A stretch of 41,659 nt of DNA, taken from NCBI GenBank assembly GCA_002049545.1, contig LLYT01000014.1, positions 1 to 41,659 on the forward strand, given 5' to 3'. Below are positions 1 through 8,136 of this stretch, one piece after another. How positions within the stretch are numbered: position 1 is the first letter of the stretch; the number at the start of each line of letters is the position of its first letter. Source of the stretch: Deltaproteobacteria bacterium tcs-42 (GTDB taxonomy: Bacteria > Desulfobacterota > Desulfuromonadia > Desulfuromonadales > Geopsychrobacteraceae). Below the pieces are notes generated by a model. That model saw only the letters and a list, made by a program, of their open reading frames with translations, did not search any database and was not told the DNA's origin. Made by a program: the position numbers and the translations under genes.

Positions 1-68
1 CCGGATGCGGGAAAACCGCATGTCCGGTGGCAACGGAGGGCTTGGTCTTGGTGACAGGGCCATTCTAT
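1..68 (+). mobile_element. 3' end of a group II intron (domains V and VI), truncated by the window start
   Basis: Positions 1-27 fold as a domain V-like hairpin: CCGGAT pairs with GTCCGG below an AT bulge, and GCGG pairs with CCGC around a GAAAA loop. The following TGGTCTT/AGGGCCA stem with a GGTGAC loop fits domain VI. The sequence then reaches CATTCTAT, ending in the AY that group II introns use at their 3' end, so the junction is probably near 68. The domain V catalytic triad would lie just outside the window and cannot be checked. No reverse transcriptase is in the window. The 3' junction is inferred from consensus only. Confidence 0.55.
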
Positions 69-76
69 TCTCTGAT

Positions 77-217
77 TATTCACCACCACTACTGATAGGG
101 GCTTGTGGTACCCATGGAAAGGGCGTCTGTCGCCACGGACGGCGAGAGTCGAACGGCCATGGACGGCGCAAAGTGGCCTTTGGAATGGGTGCCTCAAGGC
201 ATTGCTGAACAGTTACA
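77..217 (+). repeat. Structured dispersed repeat, copy 1 (inverted relative to copy 2 at 3300-3417)
   Basis: This stretch matches the reverse complement of 3300-3417 almost throughout, with a few substitutions. It differs mainly by a 24-base insertion at about 143-166 that partly duplicates the neighbouring CCACGGACGG motif. The unit is itself palindromic: GGTACCCAT near the left pairs with ATGGGTGCC near the right, and AAGGGC pairs with GCCCTT. It starts a few bases after the predicted intron end. It has no credible ORF. Confidence 0.75.
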
Positions 218-453
218 AATAAATAAGATTAACATGTCTCTTGGTGAAGGGAAACTAATAACCAGTTTGACGAGGTTTTTTTCAGCTTTCAGGTGTTTTG
301 TTGAGGTTGTTATAGTGTTTTGTACGATTCCGGCGATTATTTTGCCTGGTTTTTTGCCCTGAAGGCTGTTGGGCTTTGCACATCATCGTAGAATCCTGTA
401 AAGTACGACAGTTTTCGAGTCACGTAACATATGATGAATAAGGAATTGTTGCT
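218..453. other. Gap upstream of the HDOD gene; no gene seen
   Basis: AT-rich leader without a credible ORF. It should hold the promoter of the HDOD gene, but I see no -35/-10 pair good enough to call. Short frames across 105-362 are accidental readings through the repeat. Confidence 0.4.
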
Positions 454-1692
454 TTGGCACTTATATATGTTGATGAATTGGTTGGAGGGATGGTTCTGGC
501 AGAAGACCTGTTGACTCCTTCGGGAAGATTTATCCTGGCAGCGGGTGCTGTTTTGCAGGACGATCAACTCGAAATATTTAAATCCTGGGGAGTTATTGAA
601 GCAGATATCGAGGAATCAAGTTTGGGGGAGGAGTATAATCAAAATCAGGCATTGAAAGCCGAGTTTGTCGAACGGGCAAAAGATTATGTGTCTTCCCGAA
701 TGACGTTGAATGATCTTGATTCGGAACCGATGGCCTCGCTGTATCGTCATATTGTGCAGCGTTTTGCCCTGCGTATGCAGCAAGGTTGGCAGCCGATGAC
801 AATTTCCGAAGTTGCCATACCAGAGACCCGGGCTGGTGGGTCTCGACCGTTAAGTGTTCCGCAGTTGATCAAGGGAGAGGTGGATGTTGCATCGTTGCCC
901 ACGGTTTATACCCGTATTGTTGAGCTCTTGAATCATCCCAGTACTTCATCCCATCAGGTCGCTAAAGTTATCAGTAAAGATGCAAATTTGACAGTGCGCC
1001 TGTTGCGGCTTGTCAACAGTCCCTTCTACGGGTTTTCCGGGAAAATAGATTCTGTGTCGCGGGCAGTTTCTTTGTTGGGAATGAATGAACTGTTAAGTTT
1101 GACACTGGGAATTACCGTTATAAAGCAATTCCAGAATATTTCTGTTGATTTGTTGAGTATGGATTCATTTTGGCGACACTCTATTCGCTGCGCGTTGTTT
1201 TCCAAGATTCTTGCCGGTCACCTGGGTGAAAAAGATACCGAAAAATTTTTCGTTGGCGGGTTGCTGCACGATGTTGGACGTTTGGTGATGCTTGACCGAA
1301 TGGCCCCCCAGTATTCTGCAGCAATTATAAAAGCTCGACAGGATCAACTGCCGATGTACCGAGCTGAACAGGATTGTTTAAAAACAGACCACAGTATTGT
1401 GGGGAAGTTGTTGGCTGAAAAATGGCGATTATCACCGGCATTAATACGGATGATCGGCAGTCACCATTCTCCGCGACTCGCACAATATTCGACCGAGGCT
1501 TGTGTCGTCCATATTGCAGATATTCTCGCGCATGCTTGCGGAGATGAAATGATGCTGGTGAATGAGGTTCCAGTATTGCAAACAAAGGCCTGGGAAGAGT
1601 TGGGTCTTTCAGAAGTACTTATCGCACCAACTATCCAGCAAGTGGATGCAGAATTCAAAGATGTTGTTCAGGTTTTTATTTCTGACTCATAA
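454..1692 (+). CDS. HDOD domain signalling protein
   Basis: The product has 412 residues. Residues ~1-60 resemble the N-terminal extension of many HD-GYP proteins (a GGMVLAEDLLTPSGR stretch, then a hydrophobic AAGAVL run). Residues ~145-345 fit an HDOD domain: a VASLPTVYTRIVELLNHP opening, LTVRLLRLVNSPFYGF, and the GGLLHDVGRL segment that keeps an HD pair. HDOD proteins are output or scaffold modules of bacterial signalling and usually lack phosphodiesterase activity; the partner is unknown. The start is TTG at 454, with AAGGAA eight bases upstream and no better ATG. The gene is monocistronic, lies between the two inverted repeats, and converges with the small gene at 1842. Confidence 0.85.
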   Translation: MALIYVDELVGGMVLAEDLLTPSGRFILAAGAVLQDDQLEIFKSWGVIEADIEESSLGEEYNQNQALKAEFVERAKDYVSSRMTLNDLDSEPMASLYRHIVQRFALRMQQGWQPMTISEVAIPETRAGGSRPLSVPQLIKGEVDVASLPTVYTRIVELLNHPSTSSHQVAKVISKDANLTVRLLRLVNSPFYGFSGKIDSVSRAVSLLGMNELLSLTLGITVIKQFQNISVDLLSMDSFWRHSIRCALFSKILAGHLGEKDTEKFFVGGLLHDVGRLVMLDRMAPQYSAAIIKARQDQLPMYRAEQDCLKTDHSIVGKLLAEKWRLSPALIRMIGSHHSPRLAQYSTEACVVHIADILAHACGDEMMLVNEVPVLQTKAWEELGLSEVLIAPTIQQVDAEFKDVVQVFISDS

Positions 1693-1704
1693 TTTGTGAG
1701 TCAG
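1682..1704 (+). terminator. Hairpin at the HDOD stop codon (possible terminator)
   Basis: CTGACTCA (1682-1689) pairs perfectly with TGAGTCAG (1697-1704), and the TAA stop lies in the loop. A run of six T follows about a dozen bases later instead of directly, so this is a weak terminator candidate. Confidence 0.3.
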
Positions 1705-1841
1705 GAGAGCTCAGATGGTTTTTTGTTGCGGTGATTTTAGATGGAATTCCACAATGCTGTATTTAAGACGGCTGAAGTTGCCGTGGTGGATCACTTCCGG
1801 GAAAAAGTTGGCGTCACAACCCGGTTTAGAAGCACGATAAT

Positions 1842-2060
1842 TTATATTCCCATGGCGGGCGGTAGCTCGGTGCCATCGTGAAAACGTCTGTTGATACCTT
1901 GGTACTCACCTGTTTGGTATGAACGAATCGGGTCTTCGGTCACATTGACCCAGTGATCACTTCGGCGGAATTCTTGAACCTCGCCAATGTGGAGCAGGAT
2001 ATCCAGAAATTTTTGCTCAACCAGGTCTTCCTTGCCGTTTTTATAAACAACCTGAATCAT
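1842..2060 (-). CDS. Small conserved hypothetical protein (72 aa)
   Basis: The protein begins MIQVVYKNGKEDLVEQKFLD and contains FRRSDHWVNV followed by DPIR, then a basic/polar tail with an INRR segment. I recognise the layout (MIxVxYxNG, FRRSxxWVxV, DPIR, xRR) as that of short uncharacterised proteins common in Desulfuromonadales; their function is unknown to me. The start is the ATG at 2058-2060, preceded by a strong GGGAGGAG ribosome-binding site 6 to 8 bases upstream. A longer frame reaching 2120 lacks such a site. No signal peptide or membrane segment is visible. It is transcribed alone, opposite the HDOD gene. Confidence 0.7.
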   Translation of the reverse strand: MIQVVYKNGKEDLVEQKFLDILLHIGEVQEFRRSDHWVNVTEDPIRSYQTGEYQGINRRFHDGTELPPAMGI

Positions 2061-2330
2061 CAAGCCTCTCCTCCCGTTACTTTCCCAATTAATGCAAAAA
2101 GAAGGTCGTTTGGAATCCACTTAAAAATGGACGGCTAGTTTAACAGGTTCTGGTCCTGAATGGAATAGGGGTGGAGGCCCCTTTCTGATGGGGATTTTCT
2201 GTTGTGATTTTAGCTGCTTGGGGAGAAATGGCAGGGTTGATCAAGTTTCGGCTGCCACAGCACAAGCAAATTTGTTCCTGTGATAGCAGGCGATGATTCG
2301 AAGGGAAACCTGCGCTGGAACTCGCTGCTG

Positions 2331-3260
2331 TTATGCTTTGTTCCAGGCCAGGTCAATGGCAAACGCTTTTGTTTCAGTCCGCTGTGCTTCTCGAAGTGCC
2401 TGCTCGCTGAATTCAACGTAGGCCCAGTGGCTTGGGTTTTCTTCAATCAGTTTAACCATTTTTGCATTAAGATCATGACCGGCTTTAAACGCCTTGATGT
2501 GCCCAAGCAGTGGTGCTCCAAGAAGGCTGAAATCGCCGAAGGAATCGAGAATTTTATGGCGGACAAATTCGTTCTGGAAACGTAACCCTTCAGGATTCAT
2601 GACCCCATTGTCGTCGATGACAACGGCGTTCTCAAGGGAGCCCCCACGTGCCAGGCCATTGGCCTTCAGGTGTTCAACCTCGTGGAGAAAACCAAAGGTT
2701 CTCGCTGCAGCAATCTCTTTGCAAAACGTTTCGGTGGTAAATTTCATACTGTGTTGCTGAACCGAAATAGATGGATGATCAAAAGCAATATCAAATGAAA
2801 TTCTGAAAAATCGGGACGGGATGATGCTGATTCGCTTCTCGCCCTCAATAATTTCGAGTGGCTTACGGATGGCAATGAATTTGCGACTGCGATTGAGCGT
2901 TTTAACGTCAGCCTGCTGAATTTCGCGGATGAATGGTGCAGCGCTGCCATCAAGGACAGGTACTTCAGGGCCGTCAATGTCGACGTGGAGATTGTCGATA
3001 CCGAAAGCCGCCAGAGCCGCCATGAAATGTTCTATTGTTGAAACAGTCATCCCTTGCTGGCCAATAACTGTTGCCATGCGTGTGTCTACAACATTCTCGG
3101 AACAAGCTTTGATATCGACGGTTTGTTCTCCATCGGTGCGATGGAAAATAATCCCGGTATTTGCAGTCGCTGGACGCATTCTTAAGGTAATGCGTGCGCC
3201 GCTATGGAGCCCGATGCCAGAGATTGTTGTCGGCTTTTTGATGGTGCGCTGCAGTATCAT
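2331..3260 (-). CDS. lpxC: UDP-3-O-acyl-N-acetylglucosamine deacetylase
   Basis: LpxC removes the acetyl group from UDP-3-O-acyl-GlcNAc, the committed zinc-dependent step of lipid A synthesis, on the cytoplasmic side of the inner membrane. The 309-residue product has normal length. Zinc and catalytic residues are present: H78 in STIEHFMAAL, H235 and D239 in FVRHKILDSFGD, and the general acid H262 in KAGHDLN. The substrate-loop region GPEVPVLDGSAAPF is also conserved. It starts at ATG 3260 with a weak ribosome-binding site. It is not beside other lipid A genes (lpxA, lpxD or fabZ) or cell-division genes. Its upstream side carries repeat copy 2. The call is firm. Confidence 0.97.
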   Translation of the reverse strand: MILQRTIKKPTTISGIGLHSGARITLRMRPATANTGIIFHRTDGEQTVDIKACSENVVDTRMATVIGQQGMTVSTIEHFMAALAAFGIDNLHVDIDGPEVPVLDGSAAPFIREIQQADVKTLNRSRKFIAIRKPLEIIEGEKRISIIPSRFFRISFDIAFDHPSISVQQHSMKFTTETFCKEIAAARTFGFLHEVEHLKANGLARGGSLENAVVIDDNGVMNPEGLRFQNEFVRHKILDSFGDFSLLGAPLLGHIKAFKAGHDLNAKMVKLIEENPSHWAYVEFSEQALREAQRTETKAFAIDLAWNKA

Positions 3261-3299
3261 TTTTATTTTTGTCCAATCTTGGTGGTATGTAATTTTGTC

Positions 3300-3417
3300 T
3301 GTAACTGTTCAGCAATGCCTTGAGGCACCCATTCCAAGGGCCACTTTGCGCCGTCCGTGGCGACAGACGCCCTTTCCATGGGTACCATAAGCCCCTATCA
3401 GTAGTGGTGGTTGAATA
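3300..3417 (-). repeat. Structured dispersed repeat, copy 2 (inverted relative to copy 1)
   Basis: This copy is 118 bases long and, read on the minus strand, matches 77-217 without the 24-base insertion of copy 1. It lies between lpxC and ubiB, so any lpxC transcript beginning upstream of it would contain the fold. Its internal pairing is GGTACCCAT with ATGGGTGCC. Confidence 0.75.
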
Positions 3418-3582
3418 GTTACTTTCGTCTGAGCTTAATGCAAAACTCTTGCCAAGTTTTATTGTCGTTTAACTGTCCGTAATTATAGATTATTTGTTTT
3501 TAGTGAAAATAAGTGGTCGTAGCAGATGTTGCAGGATTCAGCAAATTTTGTTTGATTCTGTGTCGGAGTTAACACAGGGTCC

Positions 3583-5271
3583 TTACATACGACCTGAGCG
3601 CAAAATTGCGATTGCAAGTCCAAAACCAAGAAATCCTGCGACGGAATAGCCTAATAAACCCAGTATGGGGAAACCAAAAAGTATTGGCCCTTTATCGGTC
3701 TGCATGATCAGGGAGGATCCAACAATTAATGCCGCAATGACCACGCTGAATGAAATGCGATTGGTTGATTTATCAAGATCGTTAATCATACGTTCAAAGC
3801 CGCGGTGTTCAACATCGATTTTAAATTTGTTTCGATTGATGCGGTTGATAAGCTCTTTAATATCTTTTGGTAGACTCTTTCCCAGTGCCTGGTACGATTG
3901 CAGGATTTGTTTTGTATCTTTGGCAATACTCGTTGGTGAGTAGCGATCTTTGATGATCTGCTCGGCAAAAGGCTTGAGTTGAGCAACCATGTTGAAGTCC
4001 GGGTCGAGCTGTTTGCCGATCCCTTCCATGACAAATAAGGCACGAGATAATAACATCAAGTTGGATGGGAACTTGATCTGATATTCGGTCAGGATCTCAA
4101 TAAAATCAATCAGCAGCTTTCCAACCCTTAGATCCTGTAGCATGATGTCATAATAATCATCAATGAATTCGGTCAGATCACGTCGTAGATTCTTGATGTT
4201 TGAATCATCGTGCAATTCTCCAGAGTAAAGGAGCTGCGAGATAAGATGATCGACATCCCGCTGCAGAACGCACAGGAGCAGTTCTGTCAGATGGAGTTTC
4301 AGATCGTCATCCAGGCGTCCGACCATGCCAAAATCAAAGATACAAAGGGTGTTGCCCGGCAGTACATGGATGTTTCCCGGATGGGGGTCGGCATGAAACA
4401 GGCCATGGATAAAAACCTGTTTCAGGAAGTTGTCTGCTCCGTTCCGGGCAATAATTTGCGGATCGAGACCCGCCTCTTTTAATTTGTCCTGATTAGAGAT
4501 TTTTATTCCTGAAACGTATTCCAGGGTGAGTATCGAGTGACCGGTATAGTCCCAGAATACCTTGGGGATATGAATTGTTTCATCATCAGCAAAATTAGCC
4601 GCAAAGCGATCTGTGGTTCGTCCCTCTCGAGAAAAATCGAGCTCTCGATGGATGGATCGGCGAAACTCTCTGGCCAGTCCAACCGGATCGTATAGCTCGC
4701 CACCAGGCAGGTGTTTTTCGATCAGGTAAGCCAGGCCCGTCATGATATCCAGATCGGTTGCAACAATGGATTCAATGTCGGGTCTGCGAACCTTGCAAAC
4801 GACCTGTTCCCCGTTGAGCAGCGTGGCACGATGGACCTGGGCAATGCTGGCTGTAGCTAAAGGCGTTTGCTCAAATTCTTTGAATAGTTCTTCTGTCGGG
4901 TAGCCGAGCTCACGATGGATCTGTCCTTTAATTTCATCGGTTGGGACAGCGGGAATATGATCCTGAAGTTGCTGTAGCTCTTCCAGAATCTCAGCGGGAA
5001 CAATATCCGGCCGGGTCGAGAGGATTTGACCTAATTTGATAAAGGTTGGCCCCAGTTCTTCCAGGGCTAACCTGAATCTGGTCGCCTGGGTGAGGCGCTC
5101 CAGTTCGCGGGAAGCGGTTCCCAGAGAGACAATGCGCTTTCCCATTTCGAAGTAATAATCGATATTGAGCTGCTCGACAATATGGCCAAACCCGTACTTG
5201 ATCAGGGTGCCAAGGACTTGTCGATAGCGTTTGATGGAGCGAATATTGCGATTAATCCGTTTAAATGGCAA
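3583..5271 (-). CDS. ubiB: AarF/UbiB family atypical kinase
   Basis: The 562-residue protein carries the ABC1/ADCK/UbiB motifs. KLGQILSTRPDIVP is the KxGQ motif. ATASIAQVHRA replaces the P-loop. LFHADPHPGNI is the catalytic-loop equivalent and IFDFGMVGRL the metal-binding DFG. The last ~60 residues hold two hydrophobic segments (FSVVIAALIVGSSLIM and a Gly-rich one), as in membrane-anchored UbiB. UbiB ATPases support ubiquinone or menaquinone synthesis and lipid handling; the exact role here is inferred. The start is TTG at 5269-5271 with a poor ribosome-binding site, 21 bases after the phasin-like gene, so translation may depend on that gene. Confidence 0.9.
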   Translation of the reverse strand: MPFKRINRNIRSIKRYRQVLGTLIKYGFGHIVEQLNIDYYFEMGKRIVSLGTASRELERLTQATRFRLALEELGPTFIKLGQILSTRPDIVPAEILEELQQLQDHIPAVPTDEIKGQIHRELGYPTEELFKEFEQTPLATASIAQVHRATLLNGEQVVCKVRRPDIESIVATDLDIMTGLAYLIEKHLPGGELYDPVGLAREFRRSIHRELDFSREGRTTDRFAANFADDETIHIPKVFWDYTGHSILTLEYVSGIKISNQDKLKEAGLDPQIIARNGADNFLKQVFIHGLFHADPHPGNIHVLPGNTLCIFDFGMVGRLDDDLKLHLTELLLCVLQRDVDHLISQLLYSGELHDDSNIKNLRRDLTEFIDDYYDIMLQDLRVGKLLIDFIEILTEYQIKFPSNLMLLSRALFVMEGIGKQLDPDFNMVAQLKPFAEQIIKDRYSPTSIAKDTKQILQSYQALGKSLPKDIKELINRINRNKFKIDVEHRGFERMINDLDKSTNRISFSVVIAALIVGSSLIMQTDKGPILFGFPILGLLGYSVAGFLGFGLAIAILRSGRM

Positions 5272-5292
5272 GCTGCAATCCCACGTCAGTTT

Positions 5293-5598
5293 TTATTTTT
5301 CTTGTGCCTTCAGTTGTTTCTCAAGCTGTTCCACTTTGCGCTGCAACTTTTTAAATTCTTCAGCGGTAACAACTCCGACGCGATCACAGGCTTTTTTGAC
5401 TTCATCCTGAGCCATTTCTTCCAGTTTTTCCTGATTTTCTTTGGCGGCATCCCGAAGCTTTTCGAGCAGGTTCTTGCCTTCTTCTTCGGTCAGGTTCATC
5501 CGTTTTTTGAGATCATCGATCAGCTCTTCCCCTTTTTTCTGGGTCAATGACATCGCACCAATTCCAGTCAGCAAGGTTTTCTCAACAATTTCCAGCAT
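5293..5598 (-). CDS. Phasin-like / PHA granule-associated coiled-coil protein
   Basis: The 101-residue protein begins MLEIVEKTLLTGIGAMSLTQ and continues as one long charged, heptad-rich helix ending LQRKVEQLEKQLKAQEK. This matches small phasin-like proteins (PhaF/PhaI superfamily) that in several Desulfuromonadales sit directly before an AarF/UbiB gene. There is no signal peptide. The ATG at 5596-5598 is five bases from a perfect AGGAGG. A GTG codon immediately before it would be only two bases from that site, so it is not chosen. Co-transcription with ubiB is likely. A role in polymer granules is a family-level guess. Confidence 0.65.
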   Translation of the reverse strand: MLEIVEKTLLTGIGAMSLTQKKGEELIDDLKKRMNLTEEEGKNLLEKLRDAAKENQEKLEEMAQDEVKKACDRVGVVTAEEFKKLQRKVEQLEKQLKAQEK

Positions 5599-5707
5599 CA
5601 CAGCCTCCTGTTAGCAAAAATACTGAGGTTTATAAACTTATGGAAATTATAACAGTTTATGAAAACACTTCAAATGGGTCAAATGGTTTGATATCACGAT
5701 GCGTTTA

Positions 5708-5814
5708 ATCTTGATGGCGTTGCAAAAAAATCCGCCCTATGGCGTTACGCTGGTTTTTCAGGATGAAATTTTACTTAGCCAGCCGATGAGTTTTTGCGCA
5801 AGCATCAATCTTGA
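5708..5814. repeat. Imperfect inverted repeat overlapping the 3' end of the gene at 5805
   Basis: The left arm, TTGATGGCGTTGCAAAAA, is an imperfect inverse of the right arm around TTTTTGCGCAAGCATCAA. The right arm includes the stop codon of the minus-strand gene ending at 5805. A related sequence is at 17524-17574 (shared core ATGAGTTTTTGC..AAGCATCAAT). It does not encode a protein. Confidence 0.55.
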
Positions 5815-8123
5815 AACCATGATGGAGCGGGAAGGTTGAGCTTGTCCCAGGTTTTCTTGACCATTTTGCGTGCTGATTTTGAGTTTTGAAGCTGACTATA
5901 GCAGAGATCGTTCAGGTGCCTATACAGAATATTCAGGTCTTTCCGGTAATGTTTCAATAATTCTTCGAGTTGATGTCGGTTTTTCGGGAGATCAATCTCC
6001 GTTTTTCCCGATGCTGAGCAGAAGAGCAATGTCTGCTTTAGCTCTTCGCCGTAACCGGTGATAATTTGACCCGTCGCATCTTCCAGCTCGAACTCTCCAA
6101 GAAGAGTATTTTTTATGACCAATGGCGGGGTGATGGTGTAGTGGCACATCTCCGGTTGGTCGAGGAAATAGAGGTATTGTTCGGGGAAATTGGGGGTTCC
6201 GTCAGACGATAATTGTTGGGCGATCGTATCCTTGAGTTTTCTTGCTGAAGGAGCCTCAGGTGTGGCCGTTTTCGGGTTTTTGATGACCTCTGGCCGTTCA
6301 ATGTTTTGAATCGCTGGGCAGGTGAGCAGATCTGCCAGAAACTGATCAATTGACGGCGATTGATGATCGGCTGAATTCCTTTGTCCAAAGCTTGTGAGTT
6401 CATTGAGAAGGAGCGGCTCAGGGTATGGGATGTGGCCTTCAATCGTCTCCTTTGCCGCACCATCCCGTAAAGCATCCGGGTCTGTTTCGCTTACCAGAAT
6501 AATTTGCAGCCACTTGTAGAGTTGGCTTTGCGCATAAACCTTCCACCCGGGGATGTGATTACTGGTGAGTCTGTCAAGATCGGGCCAGACCAGTTCATTT
6601 CCCAGCAGCTTGTAGAGATCTTTCGGTAAAGTGAGAGCGAGCAATAATTGATTTCTGAGGCGTTTTGGATCTGGACTTGGGGTGATTTCCCGCACTTCAT
6701 CGATACGTTGCAGCGGAAAGGGTTCATCTGATGGTTTGTTGCTGGAAATAGAGAGGTGGATATTCCCATTGTTCAACAATTTTATCTGTTGAAAACTGAA
6801 AAAGTCACACAATAAAGACCACGCTAGGATGTTTTCAGGTTCTTGTAACAGGTTGATCGGTAATTCTAGAGAAAGCTTCTGCCCGGGATGGCAGAGACCG
6901 AGGAGATGGATCAATTCCCAGAGCCAGAACGGCTGGCCGGTTTTAACTTTTAAATGGCGATTTGGCCAGGACACTCGTAGTCTGGCGGTGTATTCTCGGC
7001 GTTTGGAGCTGACTATTCTGTTTTGGTTTGAAAGCCGGGCGACAACCGGCTGTTGCGAAAGGCTGTCTCGATCCAGTTGAAATATGTTGCCAAAAAGTAA
7101 TTCACATGAGGGGAGAGATGCCATCTCAGTTAATAGTGCCGTAGCTGCGAGGAAAGATACTGAGTCCGAGAGCACAGTTCTGGTTGTGCCGTCAAGCGGT
7201 GGCGATGCCGGATAGAGATGGACAGCAGCCGGTTTTTTTCTATCGATTGCGCCCTGGTACCAGGAATTGGTCAGGCAATAAATGCTCGCTGTAGCTCGTT
7301 CAGCCGGCTCGTTCCAGGAAAGTTGCCGCAAGCGTAGCAGTAAATGGTGAAAGCAGACAGCTGTTTCAAGTGGTAACGGGGGCGGTGTGATGGTTGTGTT
7401 ACGCGATAACGGGTGTTGTATAAAATCGGGCAGTGTGGCGAGCGAAAGCTCGATGGCACGGTCCATTTTTTCGGGCAGAATTGCGTCTGGAAATTTATTA
7501 AACCAGAGCAAGGCGAGAACTTGCAATAGTAACAGTCGGTTCGCTTCATTTGCACAGGTATCTGCATCTTCGCTGGAGTGCTGACCGGTTTGAGAGCGTT
7601 GGCTGCGATAGGCTTCAGCTAGTGGTGGCAGGGCTTGTTGCAGAGTCGCTTGAAATAAATTATTAAAGTAGTAGGGGGAAAGTTCTGCCGCAGGGATGGC
7701 ACCGAGGACTGCTATCAGTTTGAGTGCTTCCAAAATATCAACAAGTAAAAACCGGAAAGTTTCGGGATGGTTTGGCTTGGATAAGGGGAACGATTGCTGT
7801 TCTTTGACCTTACTGTTTTCGATCTGCCAAACTCTGGCCTGGTCTGGTTCCCAGGTTACGAAATTACGCAGCCCCAAGGCCGATGCACAGTTCCGACCCC
7901 GCTCGAGTTCCATTTCCAGATTGTCTTCCGGCAGTAACAGTACCCCTCCGGCCATCAAGCTCTGCCGGTTGATCCAGAAAACCAGAGGTGGCTTTATCAC
8001 TCCCTGTTCTGTGTCTATCTCTGGCCGGGTATCAACCCGTCGAAACGGGGTGCGGCCGTGTTCGATGATCTCTTCGGTCCAGATGGCCAGTTGTTGGGTG
8101 AATTGTTGCAGATGTTGATTCAT
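5805..8123 (-). CDS. Uncharacterised 772-residue protein in the ruvCAB run
   Basis: I do not recognise this protein. It starts at ATG 8123, 13 bases after the ruvB stop; a longer frame reaching 8225 would overlap ruvB by 89 bases. There is no signal peptide or membrane helix. Residues ~20-110 contain a segment (VFWINRQSLMAGGVLLLP, then LERGRNCASALGLRNFVTWEPDQARVW) with the rhythm of PD-(D/E)XK/HsdR_N-type nuclease domains, but I cannot identify a catalytic set. Residues ~185-330 are helical and leucine-rich (LLLLQVLALLWFNKFPD). The C-terminal ~90 residues are charged helices (KNRHQLEELLKHYRKDLN). Its position suggests a job in DNA repair or recombination; this is inference from context alone. 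Confidence 0.75.
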   Translation of the reverse strand: MNQHLQQFTQQLAIWTEEIIEHGRTPFRRVDTRPEIDTEQGVIKPPLVFWINRQSLMAGGVLLLPEDNLEMELERGRNCASALGLRNFVTWEPDQARVWQIENSKVKEQQSFPLSKPNHPETFRFLLVDILEALKLIAVLGAIPAAELSPYYFNNLFQATLQQALPPLAEAYRSQRSQTGQHSSEDADTCANEANRLLLLQVLALLWFNKFPDAILPEKMDRAIELSLATLPDFIQHPLSRNTTITPPPLPLETAVCFHHLLLRLRQLSWNEPAERATASIYCLTNSWYQGAIDRKKPAAVHLYPASPPLDGTTRTVLSDSVSFLAATALLTEMASLPSCELLFGNIFQLDRDSLSQQPVVARLSNQNRIVSSKRREYTARLRVSWPNRHLKVKTGQPFWLWELIHLLGLCHPGQKLSLELPINLLQEPENILAWSLLCDFFSFQQIKLLNNGNIHLSISSNKPSDEPFPLQRIDEVREITPSPDPKRLRNQLLLALTLPKDLYKLLGNELVWPDLDRLTSNHIPGWKVYAQSQLYKWLQIILVSETDPDALRDGAAKETIEGHIPYPEPLLLNELTSFGQRNSADHQSPSIDQFLADLLTCPAIQNIERPEVIKNPKTATPEAPSARKLKDTIAQQLSSDGTPNFPEQYLYFLDQPEMCHYTITPPLVIKNTLLGEFELEDATGQIITGYGEELKQTLLFCSASGKTEIDLPKNRHQLEELLKHYRKDLNILYRHLNDLCYSQLQNSKSARKMVKKTWDKLNLPAPSWFQD

Positions 8124-8136
8124 CAGGGTTATCTCT

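Noticed and set aside
5-362. Two short plus-strand frames at the window start
   Set aside because: They run through the intron end and repeat copy 1, with no ribosome-binding site or family match.
2150-2182. Hairpin AGGGG...CCCCT near 2165 as the lpxC terminator
   Set aside because: It is downstream of lpxC on the minus strand but lacks a T-run in that direction; pairing is only about five bases.
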